64,000 nt of DNA from Planococcus antarcticus DSM 14505 (GCF_001687565.2 NZ_CP016534.2:3414501-3478500), one strand, 5' to 3'; counted from the first letter of the stretch, positions 47,301 to 56,456 are shown. The notes: a model not told the origin generated them from the letters alone. Numbers and translations are program-made.

Positions 47301-48057
47301 TTTGAATTAGCTTTTTTTCTTTACTAAGACTAAATCCGTCCTTATACTCTTCTCTGCGGATAAACTTAGCTGCACTTTCTAAAAGAGTTAATTTATTATT
47401 ACTAGACATCTTACTAATTGTCTTTGCTTCTATAGTTTTAATATTAGGCAACTCAAAATAATTCCATAAGTTTCTTAAAACAAATTGAATCAATTCCGAA
47501 GCTTCTGTAAGCCCTTCAACTTTTATATCTTCAACTATTTCACTCACTTGTAATAAATCTATAGGTATTAGCTTAAAAATCACTTCGAACATACTATTGA
47601 CTAAATTTACCTCAGCTTTATTTTCAATATCAATTATCCCATCAAACCATTTGGCATAATTCCCGTTTAAAGATTTTTCAATATCTTTAGGGGTAATGGA
47701 ATAAAAATCTGCCAATCCACCTTTATCTTGCACACTCTCTGTACCAAGTAGAATGATTGTTTTCTTTTCTTGAGCAAAGGTATTACGCCATTTTGTTAAA
47801 CGGTCGCTATCACTAATCATGTCCTTTTCTTTCAATTGATTGAGAACCGCTCCAAACTTGTTTTCTTGGATAAACTCTTCATATTTTTCTTGGGACAATT
47901 TAATAATAAGTTGCTCGTTATTCTTTTTTAAAGAATTCGCTAATTTTAAATAGATAGCAGGATGACTAATATGGTCAATTCTAAAAAAAGAAGCATTTAA
48001 AGCTTGATTATTTTTTTCATTAACGATTTTCTCTAATTCTTCGACATATTTTAGCAT
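44365..48057 (-). pseudogene. dptH: 5' part of dptH, phosphorothioation-dependent restriction protein
   Basis: This encodes the first 1231 residues of a DptH-type protein, predicted at 1737 residues with the part at 41175-42695, close to the usual DptH length. The visible N-terminal region has no simple motif; it is mostly helical. The present frame runs on into the IS for about 17 codons and stops at 44311. ATG at 48057 is preferred (AAAGGGTG 6 nt upstream) over GTG at 48066. It follows dptG directly. Loss of the ATPase domain should abolish restriction. Confidence 0.8.
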
Positions 48058-48062
48058 TGCAT

Positions 48063-49607
48063 TCACCCTTTAAACGGATTTTCTACTATAGATGTAGCAT
48101 CAGATAAGTTTCTTAAAAAACCACAGTTTTTCAATAATTGTTGGAACGCAGCTTCGTTTTCATCAAAATCCACTAAATGAGTCATTTCTCGTTCATGAAA
48201 ATGTTGTGCCGCTTCCTTTGAACCAATAATAATTTTGAAATGCTTATAGCATTTCTTTAAAAATGTTGAGAATAAAAGTCTTTCTCCAGGTTCTATTAAA
48301 GTAACAACTAGTACCTTCACTAAATCTTCGTTCAAACTGAAACGCATATTTGGTCCTTTCACAGGAATAACAAGGCCTATTGATTTGGCTAACCGACGCA
48401 CTAATAGATTTGTATCTTTTGCTGCAGCATCAAAAGCTTTTGTTGCTGTCATATTTATATTTTCATTTTTTTTCAAATAACTTTCTAAATCAGCATGATG
48501 GATGGCTCTAAATACATTTTCCTCTAAATCCCTATAAGAATTTACCGCGATTTTACGGATAGGGCTTTTAGAGTCGTTTGTTAAATCAATCAACCATTCT
48601 TGTGAATCTTCAGCCTTAATCGTCTCAGTGGCTTGTAACGTCATTAAACGAATAATTTGCATAGCAATTAGAGTTCCAAAAAGTTTTATTTTTTCAAAAG
48701 GATCTAATTCACAGCTGATAAGATTATGAATTTCCTCTACCGTAAAATCGCCTCTTTTAGCATAAGTGTTCGGTATAAATTCAGCAGTCTTCTTGATGTA
48801 ATGAAAATACAAATCATTCTCTTTCGAATTATCCACTACTTCTTCCCATTGATTTTGAATAAATCTAGATATTTGACTGAGTTGCTCAATACCGCTAATC
48901 ATTTCTTTTATGCCAACAGTAATTGAGTATTTACACTCTGGAGCTGCATTTTGAAGCGCTTGAGCCACATGTAAGTAGTAAACTTCTCCACCTCTTGCCA
49001 TAAACGCATGTTGATCAAATTTGAATTTTTTGTCAATCTCTGCCCACTTGTTTTCATTATCACCTTGTTCTCCCTCTAATTCTGACAACTTTGTTCGCAC
49101 ACTTTTACTTCCAATCGCTTCACAAAAGATCATTTCCGGAGCCATCGGCAAAAGGGATTGTGCAAACCAAGAGCGTTTACCGGTCACAGCATTGAAGCCA
49201 TATAGCAAGTCTTGCAAAACTTCTAAAACTAATTGCTTAGGCATAGTTTTATTTCCATTCAGATCAATAAGTGAATCTAAATGTTTTCGATGTGCATTTA
49301 AAGCAGATTTGTCAATTGCAAATCGTTTTTCTTGATCGCTATGATTAAAGAAAACGAATCTTTTTAGCCCGATTTTAGGAGCAGGAAAATACGTTAATTT
49401 TTCTCCATTAGTAGGCACATAAAAGGAGAATCCTTCATCTGCATCACTATATTGTGAATCACCTTTTTTAGAAATGAAGACCACCAAGAACTCCAACAAA
49501 TATTCATAAAGGGTTTGGTCTTTAAAAAGTCTATGTCCATATATTTGAATTTGGGGGTTTTTCTCAAATGTTTTTAAATCGCGCAACGGTGGATATTCTT
49601 TTACCAA
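48063..49607 (-). CDS. dptG: DptG-like phosphorothioation-dependent restriction protein
   Basis: A 514-residue protein between dptF-like and dptH-like genes, which is the DptG position. I see no catalytic motif; the sequence is mixed helical with EGEQGDNENKWAEIDKKFKF near residue 200. The identity rests mainly on gene order and size. The start is TTG at 49607 with GGAGGAG 6 nt upstream; the frame extends to 49655, but that would overlap dptF. The stop overlaps the upstream region of dptH, so F, G and H are coupled. Confidence 0.65.
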   Translation of the reverse strand: MVKEYPPLRDLKTFEKNPQIQIYGHRLFKDQTLYEYLLEFLVVFISKKGDSQYSDADEGFSFYVPTNGEKLTYFPAPKIGLKRFVFFNHSDQEKRFAIDKSALNAHRKHLDSLIDLNGNKTMPKQLVLEVLQDLLYGFNAVTGKRSWFAQSLLPMAPEMIFCEAIGSKSVRTKLSELEGEQGDNENKWAEIDKKFKFDQHAFMARGGEVYYLHVAQALQNAAPECKYSITVGIKEMISGIEQLSQISRFIQNQWEEVVDNSKENDLYFHYIKKTAEFIPNTYAKRGDFTVEEIHNLISCELDPFEKIKLFGTLIAMQIIRLMTLQATETIKAEDSQEWLIDLTNDSKSPIRKIAVNSYRDLEENVFRAIHHADLESYLKKNENINMTATKAFDAAAKDTNLLVRRLAKSIGLVIPVKGPNMRFSLNEDLVKVLVVTLIEPGERLLFSTFLKKCYKHFKIIIGSKEAAQHFHEREMTHLVDFDENEAAFQQLLKNCGFLRNLSDATSIVENPFKG

Positions 49608-49626
49608 CTTTATCTCCTCCAATATC

Positions 49627-51387
49627 TTATTCAACGTATAAAGAGTCTTCTTCAAGTTCCATATTCAATAATAAAGGTCCCTGTAAAGTTTGAACTAAAA
49701 TCTTTATCTCTTCGTTCTTATCATTGAACTTATACGATTTATAAATTTTCGCTTTCATCTTATCTACACCGTGAGTCAATGAAGGGTTTAACTTGGTCGA
49801 GACCGATCCTCTAGCAACATTATCGAAGTAATCTAGCAGCAATAAGGAAAGCGGAAAACTACCCTTAATTTTTGAAAAATTGAGTTCAATTTGATAAAAG
49901 CTAATACCCTTGTCAAATTTTGAATCCACTTTTTCCTGGACAATTGAGATTTCGTTCGTCTCCACTTTCCCCAATAAAAGCTGGACGTTCTGTGCTCCAC
50001 CGTCATTCCTTTTTAAGGGAAGATACAACACTCCTTCAGCTTTCAAACCTTCAGTATTGCCAACTAAGATGATATTAAGTGCCCGGATGATCATTTGTTC
50101 TAGAATCCGCAGTTCCCTCTTTTTAAGAGGCTCTTCTGTCATTTTGAGATACTTAGGAAAAACCGGTACAAAGACTTTTGCTAATAGCATGTCTTGTTCT
50201 TCAATTGAGTATTCTCCAAATAACACTTGCATACGTCTCATAGCTTTTCTCAACAAATATGGTTTTTCATCCGAATGTAAATTACTTGAATTTCTATTAT
50301 AGAAACGCATTTCATTAATCCAGAATTTCTCCGTCAGATGTCGGACTTCCTTTTTTAGTTTTGAAAAATCGTTTCTTACAAATATATTGTAATTATGCGG
50401 CAGATCTTTCTCGTCTATTCGCAATGATTGAATTTCTCGGATTGCTTTAATCTTCAAAGCATCACTAGAACTTTTTGTACCAATAAAGCCAAAAAATAAA
50501 TTAGCAAAATGATAGTTATATAAATTTTCTTCTACTCTTTTAGTACTTAGGGTTTCACAATCTAAATTCCCTGTGACTGAATAAGTTAAGTGTGCCAAAA
50601 TTTGGCGTATAGTTAATCGTTTCTCAGTTTCATACAACCATCTATAGAAAGCTTCTATAAAAGTTGTTACGGATTCTTTATTTCTTTGAATAGTATTATA
50701 GTTATTGTATATTGGACAACTTCCTGCAGCACCACACGTCTGACAAGGTGACCATAAATCAGGTTGAAGAATTTTTTCAAATAACATAGGCACTAAACCT
50801 GTGTTGTCTATTCTCGCCAAATTAATCAATACAACTTCATGCTGCCCAACAAATTCAGCTTCCCCATTATTATTATCCATCATTTCCAAAATTTCCATCT
50901 CAATAGCATCTAAGTCAGCATCATTTGATCTAGTCTTTTCATATTCTTTAAACGCTTCAATTAAAGGACCTGTATTCGAAATAATGATTGCCGATCCACC
51001 CTGCGCCTTAACCTCGAACCCTTCCTTAAGATAAGCAACCTGCTGCAGTAAGGATAATTCACTCATATCTTTTACATATAATAATGAGCTAGAAAGTTCT
51101 TCAATAAAACAGATATCTTTAATCTTCAAATTGTCCTGAGGACGGATAACATTAAAAGTTCTTAGTATCTGGTGAAGTAAACCCGTTTTTCCATCACCAG
51201 CATGGCCCGTAAGGAGAATAACGGAGGGTTTCTCTTTTATAGTATCTATTAAATAAGTCCCCAATTCTCTTTCTATTCGAATGTGATCATAATAAGAATT
51301 TGTAATTTGCGACTCTGCTATGGCATTATCATTAGCACTACTTGCGTTGTTCATTGACTGAAGATATTTTATATATGAATTAGTCAC
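49627..51387 (-). CDS. dptF: DptF-like ATPase, first gene of the restriction operon
   Basis: A 586-residue P-loop protein with Walker A GHAGDGKT near residues 61-68 and three Cys in CQTCGAAGSCPIYNNY near 215-224, a Cys cluster characteristic of DptF. A Walker B-like VVLINLARID lies near 186. DptF, G and H together act on DNA lacking phosphorothioate marks. GTG at 51387 is preferred (AGAGGTG 6 nt upstream) over GTG at 51396. It is the first gene of the long minus-strand operon. No regulator is adjacent. Confidence 0.7.
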   Translation of the reverse strand: MTNSYIKYLQSMNNASSANDNAIAESQITNSYYDHIRIERELGTYLIDTIKEKPSVILLTGHAGDGKTGLLHQILRTFNVIRPQDNLKIKDICFIEELSSSLLYVKDMSELSLLQQVAYLKEGFEVKAQGGSAIIISNTGPLIEAFKEYEKTRSNDADLDAIEMEILEMMDNNNGEAEFVGQHEVVLINLARIDNTGLVPMLFEKILQPDLWSPCQTCGAAGSCPIYNNYNTIQRNKESVTTFIEAFYRWLYETEKRLTIRQILAHLTYSVTGNLDCETLSTKRVEENLYNYHFANLFFGFIGTKSSSDALKIKAIREIQSLRIDEKDLPHNYNIFVRNDFSKLKKEVRHLTEKFWINEMRFYNRNSSNLHSDEKPYLLRKAMRRMQVLFGEYSIEEQDMLLAKVFVPVFPKYLKMTEEPLKKRELRILEQMIIRALNIILVGNTEGLKAEGVLYLPLKRNDGGAQNVQLLLGKVETNEISIVQEKVDSKFDKGISFYQIELNFSKIKGSFPLSLLLLDYFDNVARGSVSTKLNPSLTHGVDKMKAKIYKSYKFNDKNEEIKILVQTLQGPLLLNMELEEDSLYVE

Positions 51388-51583
51388 TTCAAACACCTCT
51401 CTGTTTTATATATTTTGATAATTATGTATATGTAATAATTTTATTTTACCATTTTTCCAATGTAAAAATAACAACAATTGGAATTAGAATTAAAACTCGC
51501 TATTATAAACTAGTTATTATGTCATTAAATCATCGTTTTCATTCAATACTATAGTTACAGTAAGATTCATTAACTTTTTCACT

Positions 51584-52720
51584 ATATAAGTTGAATTTAA
51601 AAAGTTACATTCTTACGCATAGGCGATCAATCGTTTCAGCTTGTCGCTGCTCGACATCTTTTAAGAATGCCCGGACCGCCAAGATAATCTTTTGTACATT
51701 GCCGAAGAAAACATTTTGAATGACCGATTCCTTCAACCATTTCCAAACGTCTTCCATTTAATTAAGCTCAGGGCTGTATGCAGCAGGAAGACGAGTTCAA
51801 GGCGGTTTCGATTTTCTTCAAGAAATGGTTGAATCAACTTGGCATGGTGGATTCTTGCATTATCGAGAATCATGACAATTTTACCCGCTGGATAAGCAGC
51901 CAGAAGTTTTCGCAAGAATCCCAAAAACGTTTTGGCATCGTAGCGTTCCTCTTCTACACAGAAAATTTTACCTGTTTCATATTCGAGCGTTCCAATCAGT
52001 TTCAGCCCCTTGTGCTGTCCGTAAGTCGGGATGAGGCGCTGTTTCCCCCGGATGAACCAGGTTCGACCGATTGCTTGATAGTCTCGGATCATCGATTCAT
52101 CTTCAAACAGGAGATAGTCGATTTGTCCGTTCATCAGTTTTTTTTTAGCGCTGGAAATGTCTGAACACGGAACTTCTCCTGCTTCACCGGATCTGCTTTT
52201 TTAAGCGTGTAAGTCGGACGGGTATAGCTAAGCCCCAGTGAATGGAGAAGTCGGGAAGCACCTTTCAAAGTATAGCTCTCATTCCATTTGACATTAATGA
52301 GTTGAACCGCAAGGGATAGCGTCCAATTGGCTCGTGCTGGAAATCCGCAGTCGACTGGTGTTTGATAAGCGATGATTTCCTTTAGTTCCCGCAACTGTTC
52401 AAATTTCAGTTTCGGCTCTCTACCGGGAGCTGTGCGCCGGACAAGCCCTTCCAGGCCAGACGCTTGATAACCGGCGATATATTTCCCGACGGTGTGTTCG
52501 TTGCGTCCGATGATTTCCGCAGCTTCCTTCTGGGTCTTACCTTGAAGGATGAGCTTCACAGCCAGGTAGCGCTCATACATGCGCCGATCATGGGTCTGGT
52601 TCATCGCTTCTATTAATTCTTGGATTTGCGCTTCCTTTTCCATGGAGATCTTCCTTTCGGACTTTCTCCAACTACACAACATTATTATCAGAAATGTCAG
52701 ATATTTAATTCAACTTATAT
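51584..52720 (-). mobile_element. Decayed IS630-family element
   Basis: The ends are inverted copies of TATAAGTTGAATT (near 51585-51597 and 52708-52720) flanked by TA, as expected for IS630/Tc1 targets. The length of about 1.14 kb is normal. The transposase gene is disrupted. It borders the 5' end of the defence operon. Confidence 0.8.
51605..52643 (-). pseudogene. IS630-family transposase, multiply disrupted
   Basis: The first frame (ATG at 52643, after AAGGAAG) encodes a helix-turn-helix N-terminus. At nine A residues (near 52138-52146) reading passes to the frame holding YLLFEDESMIRDYQA and MILDNARIHHAKL, the first two catalytic Asp motifs. Such A-runs are used for programmed frameshifting in some IS630 elements. 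A second shift occurs before AYSPELN, and an in-frame TAA precedes MEDVWKWLKESV, which carries the expected Glu. The second and third lesions make it a dead gene. Confidence 0.8.
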
Positions 52721-52791
52721 AATTGAATAATCCAATTTTAATTTTTAAATTAGTCTGAAATTATACAAAGCTGATAATAGGAGGAAGTTTA

Positions 52792-53076
52792 ATGGATTCA
52801 AAACTTATAACCCTAAAGAAAAATGGACAAATCACGCTTCCAATCAAAATTCGTGAAGCAGTTAGTTTAACAGAGAATGATCAATTAGCAATTACAATTA
52901 AAGATGGACAAATTATTTTACAGCCTGTTATTACCATTCCAAAAGACCAAGCTTGGTTTTGGACTAAAGAATGGCAAGAAGAAGAACTCGAAGCTGAGCA
53001 TGATATAAAAACTGGGAATATAAAAACTTTTCGCAACGCGGAAGAGTTAATTGCAGACTTACGCTCTGAAGAATAA
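52792..53076 (+). CDS. AbrB/MazE-type antitoxin-like DNA-binding protein
   Basis: A 94-residue protein whose first 45 residues (LITLKKNGQITLPIKIREAV then DQLAITIKDGQIILQPV) form the swapped-hairpin AbrB/SpoVT fold used by MazE-like antitoxins. The acidic C-terminal half (TKEWQEEELEAEHDI) would bind a partner. AGGAGG precedes ATG at 52792. The usual toxin gene is not found immediately downstream; about 150 nt follow without a clear gene, so the toxin may be lost. Confidence 0.8.
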   Translation: MDSKLITLKKNGQITLPIKIREAVSLTENDQLAITIKDGQIILQPVITIPKDQAWFWTKEWQEEELEAEHDIKTGNIKTFRNAEELIADLRSEE

Positions 53077-53223
53077 TTACAAGAGAATTGGCTAACATAT
53101 CGTTTTATTAAAGCTTTCTTGGCGTTTAGCACTTTGGGTTATCTATTCCTATCCCCTAGCAGCTGTCTCTTTGAATGACTATTAGCAAGTAAATTAATAA
53201 ACGTCTTGTAGAGAGGTGTTATA

Positions 53224-53586
53224 TTGAGTAAAGAGATCAATTTATACGTCGATGATTTAAGAGATTGCCCCGAAGGTTTTATAGTAGCTAGAAATATGGA
53301 TGAAGCTATATTTATGTTGGAGAATTACAAAGTTAACTTACTTTCACTTGATCATGATCTAGGAGAGGATATCCACGGGAATCTTCTTCCAACCGGGTAC
53401 GATTTAGTGAAGATTTTTTGCGAAAGAGGCTACCATGCGAAAAAGATTTATATACACACAGATAATGGAGCCGGACGTGAAAATATGTTTCACACTTTGA
53501 AAGGTGCTCAAAGAAGAGGATTTATCGCTAAAGATATTGACATATACCACTACTCGATAACGATAAACAGGTATTCTGGTAACTAA
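53224..53586 (+). CDS. Receiver-like (cREC) small protein
   Basis: A 120-residue protein with a CheY-like core: LYVDDLRDCPEGF near residue 7, LLSLDHDLGEDIHG near 37 (the conserved Asp pair) and KKIYIHTDNGAGRENM near 72. This is the form seen in cyclic-phosphate-processing-associated receiver domains linked to nucleic acid repair and defence. The start is TTG at 53224 with AGAGAGGTG upstream. No kinase or partner is adjacent. It may be a stand-alone sensor; function unknown. Confidence 0.7.
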   Translation: MSKEINLYVDDLRDCPEGFIVARNMDEAIFMLENYKVNLLSLDHDLGEDIHGNLLPTGYDLVKIFCERGYHAKKIYIHTDNGAGRENMFHTLKGAQRRGFIAKDIDIYHYSITINRYSGN

Positions 53587-53638
53587 CATCTGTTCTAATT
53601 GTTCCATCTATAAACAATATTTTTATGGGAGGGTCCAA

Positions 53639-54007
53639 ATGAAAACTCCATCCAATAAAGAGTTATTATCAGGTGATAGGTTTCAGTCACTTTCTCTGCA
53701 AAACCTACTCTCGCTTGTTGAGAATAATGAAAAAGTTGGGATAGTTATCAATGATCAGGTATCTATTGCCATGCTAAAGTGGGATAAGTACGAAGAATTG
53801 TTGAATAGTTTGGTAACCCAAGAGAACCGCATTAGTGAAATCGAAAGTCAGTTTGAAGACTTGATTCTAGCAGTAAACGATTCTGCAGCTATTCAAGCAG
53901 TGGAAAACGGTCATTCTAAAGAATACGCAGTAGACAATCTTACTGAGGTTTTCGATATGTTACAGCAGCAAAGTAAAAAAAATGACTCTACAGAATCTAA
54001 TTCTTAG
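53639..54007 (+). CDS. Phd/YefM-like antitoxin-type protein
   Basis: A 122-residue protein with a short N-terminal domain resembling Phd/YefM antitoxins (VSIAMLKWDKYEELLNSL near residue 40) and a helical acidic C-terminus. No toxin is adjacent. GGGAGGG precedes ATG at 53639, and a terminator follows directly. With the AbrB-like gene this gives two antitoxin-like genes without visible toxins in 1.2 kb. Confidence 0.55.
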   Translation: MKTPSNKELLSGDRFQSLSLQNLLSLVENNEKVGIVINDQVSIAMLKWDKYEELLNSLVTQENRISEIESQFEDLILAVNDSAAIQAVENGHSKEYAVDNLTEVFDMLQQQSKKNDSTESNS

Positions 54008-54016
54008 AGTCATTTT
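53979..54016 (+). terminator. Terminator of the Phd-like gene
   Basis: AAAATGACTCTA pairs with TAGAGTCATTTT around the stop codon and is followed by CTTTTG. Confidence 0.8.
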
Positions 54017-54149
54017 CTTTTGTATTCAAACTTTTTAAAATCACGAATTCTTTAAAGATCGGTATTTACTTTGCTAATTTCAATTTCTAACAAAAACCTC
54101 GTTCACTTATGGTACAGCTTCACATATCACCCGTTAAATAAGTTTTGTC

Positions 54150-54290
54150 AATCCTCTGTTTTCTATATTCAAGTGGTATATTTATAGAAAGAAAATACAA
54201 ATAGAGCTGTTGATATGATGGCTTATTGCCATGTTGATGTACCTAATTATGTGATTTAGAAAGGTTAATCTTCAATAAACGGGCCAGCTT
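54150..54290 (+). repeat. Islet repeats, types A and B, copy at 54 kb
   Basis: Type A core (AATCCTCTGTTTTC and TATATTTATAGAAAG, 54150-54190) is followed by type B (GCTGTTGATATG to AATAAACGGGCC, 54206-54290). The B part matches the copies at 14607 and 62687. It fills most of the 311-nt gap between neighbouring genes. Confidence 0.65.
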
Positions 54291-54318
54291 AGTAAGTAAT
54301 TTCCAATCAGGAGATGTG

Positions 54319-54662
54319 ATGAAAATGGAATTCAATTTAGGGAATGGTGTTTCTCTTCATTTACCTCCTTTACACATTACGATTAGCGCAATTATAATTA
54401 TCGTTCTTCTAGTTAGATGGAGCAAACAGATCGAAACACGCCGTTTTACGATTTTTTTTATTTTTTAATTAGCGCTTATATTGTTCCCATTTATTCACGA
54501 AGTACGGAAAATGGCATTTTCGAATTGTGGATCCCCTTAGGATTTCTTTTTATTATGGCTTATCTGTATAGCAGTAAAAGGTATCATCCAGCTAAAATAA
54601 AAGCGAGTGCTTTAGGATTTTGCATAGCGATATATCAACTTATTTTTCAATACGTTGGATAG
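54319..54662 (+). pseudogene. Small membrane protein, frameshift at a T-run
   Basis: ATG at 54319, 5 nt after AGGAG, encodes an N-terminal part with a hydrophobic segment (TISAIIIIVLLVRW). Near 54450 a run of eight T moves the sensible reading to another frame that gives FYFLISAYIVPIYSRSTENG, then two further membrane segments and a stop at 54662. Joined, it would be a protein of about 114 residues with four membrane segments. The family is unknown. The frameshift could be real or a homopolymer error. It is an islet gene between the type B repeat and the terminator hairpin. Confidence 0.55.
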
Positions 54663-54706
54663 TTTTGTGTGCCAGAATAGAGCGTGGCCTTTAAGTAAAC
54701 GTTTTA

Positions 54707-54734
54707 GAAAAGAGTGGCTCTGACCATTCTTTTC
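54707..54734 (+). terminator. Islet-type terminator, copy 2
   Basis: GAAAAGAGTGGCT pairs imperfectly with GACCATTCTTTTC, followed by T residues and shortly by AGGGTTGAGGTGAAGG, as after copy 1 at 15018. Confidence 0.7.
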
Positions 54735-54949
54735 TTTTTTCTTTTTCAGGGTTGAGGTGAAGGTTACAGTCAGTATGCAGGAAGTGAAATCAAACCGTAG
54801 TAGAAAACGAGGACAGTAACAACAATCCCCTATTTCTAAAATCAATTGATCTATTTATAAAAAAAGCGCAGGCTAATGATTATGAAACTAATTGCTCCCT
54901 CGTTCTGTCTTACTTATTAATCATTCTTAATGTAAATGGAGGTATGGTT

Positions 54950-55234
54950 ATGTGGTTCATATTGGGACTTACCGCAATAACAGCGACTTGTATAAATCTT
55001 GTTATGTATGCAATAGGCAAAGATTATAAATTAGCGATGGCAATGGGCTTATCATTTACAGCATTAACCGTTGTCGCGGATTATAGTATGGTGTCCAATT
55101 GGGTAGAGGCGGAAGATTGGTCTGCTTTATTAGATGTGGTTCCTATAATGGCAGGAGCATTATGGGTTTTAACGATCCTATCGATTTTGTTAAATATAAC
55201 ACCTATACTTTTGGAGCTAAAAAACAAAAACTAA
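54950..55234 (+). CDS. Small membrane protein, three to four segments
   Basis: A 94-residue hydrophobic protein: WFILGLTAITATCINLVMYA at the N-terminus, then GKDYKLAMAMGLSFTALTVV, a soluble WVEAEDWSALLD stretch and a C-terminal segment ending in TPILLELKNKN. Similar small proteins occur in Bacillus but have no known function. The ATG at 54944 abuts GGAGG, so the ATG at 54950 (6-nt spacing) is used. It stands alone between islet repeats. Confidence 0.7.
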   Translation: MWFILGLTAITATCINLVMYAIGKDYKLAMAMGLSFTALTVVADYSMVSNWVEAEDWSALLDVVPIMAGALWVLTILSILLNITPILLELKNKN

Positions 55235-55276
55235 TTACTTATTGTCGCTTCATCTATCTAATGTCAACTAGCTGTC

Positions 55277-55320
55277 TTTCCTCTATTTTATAACTACGTA
55301 TTGTATTTATAGAAAGAAAC
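55277..55320 (+). repeat. Islet repeat, type A, copy at 55 kb
   Basis: TTCCTCTATTTTATAACTAC followed by GTATTGTATTTATAGAAAG, upstream of the acetyltransferase gene. It matches the type A cores at 54150 and 62635. Confidence 0.5.
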
Positions 55321-55379
55321 CTAAAGTAGAGCTTTAGGTGTTAAGGGTAACTAAAACGAATGAAGGACGTGTGAATGGA

Positions 55380-55943
55380 ATGGTCGATCTACCTGATAAA
55401 CCACTATTAACAGGAGAGAAAGTAATTCTTAGACCGTTTAAGAAAAAGGATTTTCCGTTTATAGAAGAATGTTTAAAAGACCCCGAAGTATTAAAATTAA
55501 CAGGAAGCAATCCAGATTTTGATCAGGAAGCGTCTCTCCGTTGGTATAATACAAGAAATAGACAAACAGATCGCTTGGATCTTGCGATTGTTGACCCATC
55601 CAAGGACTTCTTAGTAGGAGAAGTGGTAATTAATGCATACGATGCAAAAAATCACAGTATGAATTTCAGGATTCTCATTGGACCGAGGGGAAGAAATCAA
55701 GGATTGGGAACGGAAGCAACTCGACTTATCATTGATTATGTATTTGAAAATACAACACTCAACCAACTAACTTTAAGCGTTTTTGACTTTAATCCAAGAG
55801 CCAAACATGTTTATGAAAAGGTTGGCTTTGTACTATCGAGCATTGATAAAAACGATCTGGAGTTCGAAGGCGACTGGATTGACTCTATTAATATGAATTT
55901 AACAAGAGAGAATTGGCTCAACAGACGAAAAAATGATTATTAA
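55380..55943 (+). CDS. GNAT-family N-acetyltransferase (RimJ/RimL-like)
   Basis: A 187-residue acetyl-CoA-dependent acetyltransferase. The N-terminal LTGEKVILRPFKKKDFPFIE is typical of RimJ/RimL-type GNATs; the acetyl-CoA motif IGPRGRNQGLGTEATRLIID lies near residue 103 and LSVFDFNPRAKHVYEKVGF near 130. The start is uncertain: ATG at 55380, GTG at 55371 and GTG at 55338 are possible and none has ideal spacing. It could act on a ribosomal protein, an antibiotic or a small amine. It is an islet gene without operon partners. Confidence 0.8.
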   Translation: MVDLPDKPLLTGEKVILRPFKKKDFPFIEECLKDPEVLKLTGSNPDFDQEASLRWYNTRNRQTDRLDLAIVDPSKDFLVGEVVINAYDAKNHSMNFRILIGPRGRNQGLGTEATRLIIDYVFENTTLNQLTLSVFDFNPRAKHVYEKVGFVLSSIDKNDLEFEGDWIDSINMNLTRENWLNRRKNDY

Positions 55944-56096
55944 ACGAAAAGGACGTCGGTTTAACTAGCCAAGGACAACTGTACTAATTGCTGACTTGTT
56001 CTTCCAAAATCGGGTGCGATTGCTGATCATGTGTTTTAGAAAAGAAGGAGTAACATAGTAAATTACTGTTGCTTATCCTTTGATGCGGAGGTATTT

Positions 56097-56456
56097 ATGA
56101 ACACTCACTATTATTTAGGTTGGTTTACCGATTTTTTCCCTGAGCGTCTGAGTCAAGGGTTACGGGAGGATATAACGGATAGAAAATCACTCGTTATGAT
56201 TAGCTCGAATCCCTTAGATACTGAAGCAGATGGTGCTACTGAACGCTCATGGCTTCACCATGTTGGCATTTCATTTGATGACTACCATTTAATCGATCAT
56301 TGCGTACAGAAGGATGCTGCCCATACATTCATTCAAAATGCTTCTGTCATTTTCTTGTTAGGTGGCGATACGCTTAAACAAAATGAGTTTTTGATGGCCT
56401 ACGGATTGTCGGAATGGATCCGAAAAAGTAGTGCCGTTGTTATTGGTGGCGACTAA
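56097..56456 (+). pseudogene. N-terminal fragment of a peptidase E-like (S51, class I GAT-like) protein
   Basis: The frame encodes the first 119 residues of a peptidase-E-like protein: MNTHYYLGWFTDFFP, LVMISSNPLD and VIFLLGGDTLKQNEFLMAYG. It stops at VVIGGD, just before the GxSAG motif that carries the catalytic Ser in this family, whose members are about twice as long. The sequence after the stop does not continue the family in any frame, so the 3' half is deleted. GCGGAGG precedes ATG at 56097. It is presumably inactive. Confidence 0.75.

Noticed and set aside
30715..51387. Reading the island as a BREX system because of its large ATPases
   Set aside because: There is no PglZ, PglX methyltransferase, BrxA/BrxB or Lon-like BrxL; the gene set fits Dpt/Ssp better.
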